From the NCBI GenBank assembly GCA_021784535.1, contig JAJYHW010000037.1:1-26754 (forward strand): a DNA stretch of 26,754 nucleotides. The letters are read 5' to 3'. This document shows, in pieces, positions 21,837-26,754 of the stretch (its first letter is position 1; each line of letters opens with the position of its first letter). The stretch is from a bacterium (lineage in GTDB: Bacteria > Patescibacteriota > Microgenomatia > Levybacterales > UBA12049). The notes beneath the pieces are model-generated. The model did not search any database. It was not told where the DNA came from and saw nothing but the letters and a program-made list of their open reading frames with translations. A program made the position numbers and the translations under genes.

Positions 21837-22997
21837 TTAAAAATTACTTTTCAGATGGTGCGTTTTCCAAATTACCCGATTATAAATAAGATAATTCATC
21901 GGAATAACCAATAAAATAATCGCTGGCACTAGGATGACAATTGATGTATGAAGAGAAAGTCCGAAAATTTTCATTTTTTCACCAAAAATATTTACCGCAA
22001 TATATACTACAAGTCCCTGCACGCCAATGGACGCAAGCGAGGCAACATTAAATTTTACTAAACGTTTCAAAAAACTTCCCTGTTCTTTAATCAATTTGGT
22101 ATCACGAAATGTCCACATATTATTGGCGATAAAATTCCATAAAATGGCAATTTCTCCTCCGATCATTGCGGCAATAAACTGCTTAATGCCCAAAAGAATA
22201 AAAGCGTAAATGGTAAGAAACTGCAAAACAAAACCCGTTCCTCCTACAAGCAGAAATTTGACAAACCGTTTTCTATCCAATACTGCAAGGCGCAAGACAA
22301 CATAAAAAGATTCAAACTGGTCTTTCACATGAATTTTACTTTTGCCGTTTTCACGTTCATAAAAAATAATCGGTACTTCTTTTACTTTTGCTTTTAATTT
22401 CACTACGTCATGCAAAATCTGCATTTTATAAGCAAAATTTTTTGAAAGAAGATGATCAAGATCGACGCGTTTGAGAAATGATGTTTTTGTCAATTTAAAA
22501 CCGGAGGTCGTATCATGAATGCTAAAATTCAGCCAGGCAATCCGTGTAAACAAACTGCCAAAGACACTCAAAAATTTACGATCAAGCCCCCATTCTTTCG
22601 GAATAGATCCGCCTGAAACATAGCGGCTTCCAATGACATAATCAGCTCCCTCATCGATTGCCTGAATCAAACGCGGAATATCATGAGGATCATGTTGAAA
22701 ATCAGCATCAAATTCCATCACAGCATCAGCATTCATCTGCTCCATAGCATATTTCATTCCGCGTACATAGGCAAATCCGAGCCCCTGCTTCTCTCCGGTA
22801 AGAAGTTCTATATTTGACCATTTTTTCATAAAATTCCGTACGGCATCTGCTGTCCCATCAGGCGATTTGTCATCAACGATAAGAAGAAGCAGTGTATGAT
22901 TTTTAATTTCCGGGAAAATATCATTTTCCAGAACCGGAATCATTTTTTCTATATTGGCTCGCTCATTATACGTAGGCGTAATAATTACTATTTTCAT
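21837..22997 (-). CDS. Polyprenyl-phosphate sugar synthase: GT2 catalytic domain fused to GtrA-like domain
   Basis: 386 residues. Residues 1-235 are a family 2 glycosyltransferase of the dolichol-phosphate mannose synthase type: ITPTYNERANI (6-16), VDDKSPDGT (41-49), the metal-binding D97-A-D99 (MEFDADFQHDP) and IGSRYVSGG. Residues 240-380 contain four hydrophobic helices of the GtrA type (FVKFLLVGGTGFVLQFL, IAILWNFIANNMWTF), which anchor the enzyme and may flip the product. It would transfer mannose or glucose from a nucleotide sugar to polyprenyl phosphate. With the GT39-like gene next to it, a donor-maker and donor-user pair is likely. It starts 17 bases after the decarboxylase stop. Confidence 0.92.
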   Translation of the reverse strand: MKIVIITPTYNERANIEKMIPVLENDIFPEIKNHTLLLLIVDDKSPDGTADAVRNFMKKWSNIELLTGEKQGLGFAYVRGMKYAMEQMNADAVMEFDADFQHDPHDIPRLIQAIDEGADYVIGSRYVSGGSIPKEWGLDRKFLSVFGSLFTRIAWLNFSIHDTTSGFKLTKTSFLKRVDLDHLLSKNFAYKMQILHDVVKLKAKVKEVPIIFYERENGKSKIHVKDQFESFYVVLRLAVLDRKRFVKFLLVGGTGFVLQFLTIYAFILLGIKQFIAAMIGGEIAILWNFIANNMWTFRDTKLIKEQGSFLKRLVKFNVASLASIGVQGLVVYIAVNIFGEKMKIFGLSLHTSIVILVPAIILLVIPMNYLIYNRVIWKTHHLKSNF

Positions 22998-23014
22998 ACT
23001 TCAAAAATCTATAG

Positions 23015-23971
23015 CTATTTCTGACTTTTGTAATACCCGATCATTTTTTGCAATCCTTCCTCCAATGAAACTACCGGCGACCAATCAAGTAAAGCTTTTG
23101 CCTTTGAAATATCTGCCCTTCTTTTGAGCGGGTCATCCTGAGGGAGTTGTTCTGCAAATTGAATTTCACTGGTACTTCCCGTCAATCTCTTGACCATTTC
23201 CGCATATTCCAAAACAGTATGCTCATTTGAGGAACCGATATTGACAATTTCTCTTTTTGTATTGTCATGAAACATCATTCTCATAATCCCTTCCACTGTA
23301 TCTGAAACTTCACAGAGAGACCGTGTTTGCTTACCATCACCAAAAATAGTAATCGGCTGATAAGACAGCGCCTGATTGATAAAGATACTAATCATACGCA
23401 TATCAGCGGTACTCATCCGCGGACCGTATGTATTAAAAATCCGGACTATTCGCGCATCAAGGCCTTTATTTCGCCAGAAATAGGCAACAAGCGTCTCTCC
23501 GAATCTTTTTGCCTCATCATATACAGATCGAGGACCAGTCGTTGATACATTTCCGCGGTAGGATTCTTTTTGAGGATGTTCCAGTGGGTCACCATATACC
23601 TCAGATGTTGAGGTAAAAAGAAATTTTGCGTTATGCTTAGAAGCAAATTGCAACATATTTAACGTGCCTGCGGTATTGACAAGCATTGTTTCCATCGGCA
23701 GCTGGTGATAACTGATCTTACTATGATGATTTGGTGAAGCAGGCGACGCAAGATGAAATAGATATTCTGCCTGTAGTTGATCAGGAAGCGGAGTAATCAC
23801 ATCATGATTAATAAACTGAAAGCGTGTGTCATCCTGTAGATGTGCGATATTTTCCTCAGAGCCAGTCAGAAAGTTATCGATACAGAGAACTTCATGCCCG
23901 GAAGAAAGCAACTTATCACAAAGATGAGATCCAATAAAGCCCGCCCCGCCGGTCACTATAACTTTTGCCAT
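23015..23971 (-). CDS. UDP-glucuronate decarboxylase (UDP-xylose synthase) type NAD-dependent epimerase
   Basis: 318-residue short-chain dehydrogenase/reductase. Rossmann glycines GGAGFIG (8-14), catalytic S/T at 121-123 (STSEVYGDP) and Y151-x3-K155. The segments HLASPASP (73-80) and YRGNVSTTGPRSVYDEAKR (138-156) are the marks of the UXS group, which converts UDP-glucuronate to UDP-xylose with loss of CO2; close relatives are generic dTDP-glucose dehydratases. Ugd, the enzyme that makes UDP-glucuronate, is in the same block, which supports this call. TATCAT lies 6 bases before the ATG, so this gene may also start a leaderless transcript. A 54-base gap separates it from gmd. Confidence 0.88.
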   Translation of the reverse strand: MAKVIVTGGAGFIGSHLCDKLLSSGHEVLCIDNFLTGSEENIAHLQDDTRFQFINHDVITPLPDQLQAEYLFHLASPASPNHHSKISYHQLPMETMLVNTAGTLNMLQFASKHNAKFLFTSTSEVYGDPLEHPQKESYRGNVSTTGPRSVYDEAKRFGETLVAYFWRNKGLDARIVRIFNTYGPRMSTADMRMISIFINQALSYQPITIFGDGKQTRSLCEVSDTVEGIMRMMFHDNTKREIVNIGSSNEHTVLEYAEMVKRLTGSTSEIQFAEQLPQDDPLKRRADISKAKALLDWSPVVSLEEGLQKMIGYYKSQK

Positions 23972-23977
23972 ATTTGT

Positions 23978-23983
23978 ATGATA
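23978..23983 (-). promoter_or_regulatory. Possible -10 of the UDP-glucuronate decarboxylase gene
   Basis: TATCAT (23983-23978 on the minus strand) lies 6 bases before the ATG at 23971, the same spacing as in other starts in this window. No -35 element was confirmed, so this is weaker than the others. Confidence 0.3.
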
Positions 23984-24025
23984 CTAAAGTCGAAGCATTA
24001 TTGGAAGAGTGAAGATAAAAAATTA

Positions 24026-24991
24026 TCATTTTTTCTCACGCTCGAGGTCTGCCTGAACCATCATGGAAACCAATTCTTTAAAACTTGTTTTCGGCTGCCA
24101 TCCCAATTTACTCTTTGCTTTACTATAATCTCCAATAAGATAATCCACTTCTGCCGGACGGAGGTGTTTGGGGCTATTAGACTGGACATATTTTTCCCAG
24201 TCAGTAATACCAACTTCAGCAAACGCAAGTTGAACAAATTCATGAACTGAGTGCGTTTCACCTGTCGCAATGACATAGTCATCCGGCTTATCCTGTTGAA
24301 GCATCAACCACATCGCTTCTACATAATCCCCCGCAAATCCCCAATCCCGCTTGGCGCTCATATTGCCCAGCTCTAGCTTCTTTTGTTTACCTAAGCTGAT
24401 TCGCGCGACTGCGTGCGATATCTTTCTTGTTACAAACTCAATTCCTCTTCGTGGCGACTCGTGATTAAACAATATCCCATTGCATGCGAACATATCATAA
24501 CTTTCACGATAATTTTGCGTTATATAATGCCCATATACTTTCGCAGCGCCGTACGGACTTCGGGGATGAAAACGCGTTGTTTCTTTTTGCGGTGTCTCAA
24601 CAACTTTTCCAAACATCTCAGAACTTGAGGCCTGATAGAATTTAATTTTCGTATTTATATTTCTAATTGCTTCAAGGACACGGGTTACTCCTAGAGCAGT
24701 AAACTCTCCTGTCAAAACCGGTTGGTCAAAAGAAGCTTTTACAAAGGATTGTGCTGCAAGATTGTATACCTCATCAGGCTCAGCTTGCTCAATTGCCTCG
24801 GAAAGAGAAGTCTGATCCAATAAATCAGCAGAAAGAAGCTCTATCTTATCCTGTAAATGGCTGATATTCTCCATATTGGGAGTACTCAACCGTCTTACTG
24901 TGCCGAATACTTTATATCCCTTCTGAAGAAGCAACTCAGCCAAATAAGGCCCATCTTGTCCTGTGATACCGGTAATTAAAGCTCGTTTCAT
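24026..24991 (-). CDS. gmd: GDP-mannose 4,6-dehydratase
   Basis: 321-residue SDR enzyme converting GDP-D-mannose to GDP-4-keto-6-deoxy-D-mannose. GITGQDGPYLAE (8-19) is the family's NADP-binding motif, ASSSEMFG (121-128) holds the catalytic Ser/Glu, and RSPYGAAK gives Y147 and K151; NHESPRRG and the MSAKRDWGFAGDYVEAMW segment are typical. With Rmd upstream in the same operon the product would go on to GDP-D-rhamnose. Slightly shorter than E. coli Gmd (about 373) because of a shorter N-terminal arm and loops. A candidate TACAAT -10 and two palindromes lie in the 39-base gap before it. Confidence 0.95.
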   Translation of the reverse strand: MKRALITGITGQDGPYLAELLLQKGYKVFGTVRRLSTPNMENISHLQDKIELLSADLLDQTSLSEAIEQAEPDEVYNLAAQSFVKASFDQPVLTGEFTALGVTRVLEAIRNINTKIKFYQASSSEMFGKVVETPQKETTRFHPRSPYGAAKVYGHYITQNYRESYDMFACNGILFNHESPRRGIEFVTRKISHAVARISLGKQKKLELGNMSAKRDWGFAGDYVEAMWLMLQQDKPDDYVIATGETHSVHEFVQLAFAEVGITDWEKYVQSNSPKHLRPAEVDYLIGDYSKAKSKLGWQPKTSFKELVSMMVQADLEREKK

Positions 24992-25006
24992 AAAAACTCG
25001 AACCCG

Positions 25007-25030
25007 TTAACGCGTTAATATTGTAATATT
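25007..25030. repeat. Two adjacent perfect palindromes upstream of gmd
   Basis: TTAACGCGTTAA (25007-25018) and AATATT-GT-AATATT (25017-25030) sit in the 39-base gap between rmd and gmd. Together they could be an operator or a weak stem; no T-run follows, so a terminator is unlikely. TACAAT on the minus strand lies within the second one. Confidence 0.4.
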
Positions 25031-25990
25031 TTAAACTATTCCCCGCCAATAGTCCAGTACATCTTGCAATGTTTTCTCAAATACTATTGCGGGCTCCCAT
25101 CCGGTAATAGTATGGAATTTTTGGAAATCACATCGTATCTCAGGAACATCAACCGGACGAATCCGTGCAGGATCAATCGTAACGGTAATTTTTTTTGAAG
25201 AAAAAGATAATAATGTCTGTAATATATCATCAATTTTATATGACTTCCCTGAACCGATATTGTATACTTCTCCTGCTTTACCTTTTTGTAAAGCTAATGC
25301 ATATGCCTTCACCATATCCCGAACATCAGTAAAATCACGCTTTGCTTCCAAATTGCCTACGAAAATGATCGGTTCTTTCTTTCCTTTTTCAATTTCTGCA
25401 ATTTGCTTGGCAAAATCAGCAACAACGAACCCTTCCCGTTGCCCAGGCCCGACATGATTAAATGGTCGCAAGCGAACAATATCCAGTTGATAAGCCAAAT
25501 AATATTGTAAGCTTAAATAATCCTGTGCGAGTTTGGAAACCGCATAAGGAGTAGCGGGACGAAAAGGAGTATCTTCATCTACCGGAACATCTTCAGCTTT
25601 TACAATGCCATAGATTTCACCTGTTGATATGATTAACACGCGAATATGCTGCAAGCTATGTTTTCTGAGCGTATCAAGAAGTGAAAATTCTGAAATAATA
25701 TTATTGGTCAGCGTCTCAACCGGAATTGAAAAACTTTTTGCAGAAGACGCTTGTGCAGCAAGATGAAAAATGTAGTCAGGTTTCTCAGAAAGAATGAGTG
25801 ATTCAACTGCTTCTGCATCATGTAAATCGAGCTGCTTAAGGGTTATTTGCTCTTTTATATCTCCTAACGTTCCCAAACCGGACTCTGAACGGTAGGTGCC
25901 CACAACTTTATAGGTATTTTGCGCAAGAAGATGACTTGCCAGATGTTTACCGACAAAGCCGGTAATACCGGTAATGAGTACTTTCTTCAT
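25031..25990 (-). CDS. rmd: GDP-4-dehydro-6-deoxy-D-mannose reductase (GDP-D-rhamnose synthesis)
   Basis: 319-residue SDR reductase. Rossmann motif GITGFVGKH (8-16), catalytic STGEIYG (122-128) and Y149-x3-K153. The stretch RPFNHVGPGQREGFVVADFAKQI (173-195, in pieces) is typical of Rmd and of the closely related RmlD/GMER relatives, and favours Rmd. It reduces the 4-keto product of Gmd to GDP-D-rhamnose. The ATG overlaps the ugd TGA as ATGA, and GGGAGGA just upstream (inside the last ugd codons) acts as ribosome site, though only two bases from the ATG. Confidence 0.88.
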   Translation of the reverse strand: MKKVLITGITGFVGKHLASHLLAQNTYKVVGTYRSESGLGTLGDIKEQITLKQLDLHDAEAVESLILSEKPDYIFHLAAQASSAKSFSIPVETLTNNIISEFSLLDTLRKHSLQHIRVLIISTGEIYGIVKAEDVPVDEDTPFRPATPYAVSKLAQDYLSLQYYLAYQLDIVRLRPFNHVGPGQREGFVVADFAKQIAEIEKGKKEPIIFVGNLEAKRDFTDVRDMVKAYALALQKGKAGEVYNIGSGKSYKIDDILQTLLSFSSKKITVTIDPARIRPVDVPEIRCDFQKFHTITGWEPAIVFEKTLQDVLDYWRGIV

Positions 25991-26754
25991 TTCCTCCCAA
26001 CCCCAACATACGCAAAGCCAAGTTCCTTTGTCTTCTTCGGATTATAGATGTTGCGGCCATCAATCAAATTCGGAGATCTCATCATGGCTTTCACTTTCTG
26101 AAGATCTAATTGTCTAAATTCATTCCATTCGGTAACAACAATTAATAAATCTGCGTCCTTTGCTGCCTCATAGGGATCTTCAACGAACTGAACTCCCTTG
26201 TGGTCTTTCAGACGTTTTTTTGCATTATCCAGTGCTATTGGGTCAAATGTCTTGACTATTGCTCCTTCATCAAGAAGCGCAGTAATAATCTTCAAAGAAG
26301 GCGCATCCCGCATATCATCAGTGTCAGGTTTAAACGAGAGTCCCAATACGCCAATTGTTTTCCCATCGAGTTTGTCATGAAAAAATTGTTTTGCCTTTCG
26401 GACGATACCCATAATCGCTTCCTCATTAACATCTTCAACTGCCCGAAGGAGCGTAAAATCATAACCGTAATTTTTTGCAATAGAAAGCAGCGCCTTCACA
26501 TCTTTTGGAAAACAACTGCCGCCATATCCTGCACCGGGATTCAGAAATGCCGTACCGATACGTTTATCAAGCCCCATTGCTTCCAATACTTTAAGACCAT
26601 CGGCTCCCGTTACTTCTGACAGCTGGGCAATGGCGTTTGAAAACGATATCTTTGTAGCGAGGAATGCATTTGATGCATATTTCACCATCTCGGCAGTTTC
26701 AATATTGCAAAGGAACAAGCTTCCTTCTTGTGATTCTCCCTTTACACTTGTCAT
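25987..26754 (-). CDS. ugd: UDP-glucose 6-dehydrogenase, C-terminal part (5' end outside window)
   Basis: 255 codons are in the window; the frame runs on past base 26754 and the true start is outside, since about 180 N-terminal residues with the NAD-binding Rossmann domain are missing. The visible part has the central helix (TAEMVKYASNAFLATKISF), the catalytic cysteine motif GAGYGGSCFPKD (Cys at in-window residue 81), and the C-terminal UDP-binding domain with GLSFKPDTDDMRDAPS and the closing NLIDGRNIY. The enzyme oxidises UDP-glucose to UDP-glucuronate with two NAD. Its product feeds the decarboxylase at 23015. The Met at 26754 is an internal residue, not the start. Confidence 0.93.
   Translation of the reverse strand: MTSVKGESQEGSLFLCNIETAEMVKYASNAFLATKISFSNAIAQLSEVTGADGLKVLEAMGLDKRIGTAFLNPGAGYGGSCFPKDVKALLSIAKNYGYDFTLLRAVEDVNEEAIMGIVRKAKQFFHDKLDGKTIGVLGLSFKPDTDDMRDAPSLKIITALLDEGAIVKTFDPIALDNAKKRLKDHKGVQFVEDPYEAAKDADLLIVVTEWNEFRQLDLQKVKAMMRSPNLIDGRNIYNPKKTKELGFAYVGVGRK

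Noticed and set aside
1372..25990. Alternative genetic code with TGA as glycine (code 25)
   Set aside because: gltX, the HTH-NTase gene and ugd all end in TGA exactly at stop/start overlaps, and no in-frame TGA occurs inside conserved genes.

Overview
The window reads as a piece of a small, compact, AT-rich bacterial genome, most likely a candidate-phyla-radiation (Patescibacteria) lineage, probably of the Microgenomates type. This rests on gene content (DUF4446, DUF3048 and DUF5679 proteins, an HTH-nucleotidyltransferase gene fused by overlap to secD-secF, short aminoacyl-tRNA synthetases, single-pass membrane proteins of unknown function) and on tight packing with 4-base stop/start overlaps. 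TGA is used as a stop at several gene junctions, so the code is the standard bacterial one rather than the TGA=Gly code of Gracilibacteria/SR1. Phylum placement is an inference from gene content.

Layout. 1-63: 5' part of tRNA-Gln(CUG), cut by the window edge. 155-2784 (minus): gltX, a PAP2 phosphatase, an undecaprenol/diacylglycerol kinase and a SemiSWEET sugar transporter in one operon. 2824-3984 (plus): divergent unknown membrane protein. 3993-6620 (minus): D-Ala-D-Ala carboxypeptidase and a shortened aspS that lacks the GAD insertion domain. 6621-6929: noncoding, with a near-consensus promoter, a 22-codon leader ORF and mutually exclusive hairpins that look like a translation-dependent transcription attenuator. 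6930-8618 (plus): unrecognised protein with a possible cryptic RelA/SpoT-like fold and an A AAA AAG frameshift site near its end. 8589-11024 (minus): recJ and an alpha/beta hydrolase. 11044-14814 (plus): cca, an ABC exporter, a YqeY-like protein. 14842-19448 (minus): secF, secD, HTH-NTase, then DUF3048 and DUF4446. 19557-20130 (plus): a small membrane protein and a 47-residue zinc ribbon (DUF5679), followed by a string of hairpins. 20263-26754 (minus): glycan block with a GT39-like membrane glycosyltransferase, a polyprenyl-phosphate sugar synthase, UDP-glucuronate decarboxylase, Gmd, Rmd and Ugd.

How the genes fit together. Three themes dominate: tRNA charging and maturation (tRNA-Gln, GluRS, AspRS, CCA enzyme), envelope biogenesis (lipid-carrier kinase and phosphatase, peptidoglycan carboxypeptidase, SecDF), and surface sugar supply. 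In the last, Ugd plus the decarboxylase would give UDP-xylose, Gmd plus Rmd would give GDP-D-rhamnose, and the GT2/GT39 pair would make and use a lipid-linked sugar outside the membrane.

The most unusual features are: (i) the leader-peptide attenuator at 6756-6929; (ii) the dnaX-like slippery heptamer at 8468-8474; (iii) at least five degenerate tandem arrays that all have a 7-base period but different sequences, three of them inside genes; (iv) a 61-base palindromic element translated in frame inside RecJ; (v) many starts lying 6-7 bases after a -10 hexamer, which points to leaderless transcripts. All are read directly from the sequence; their functional meaning is inferred.
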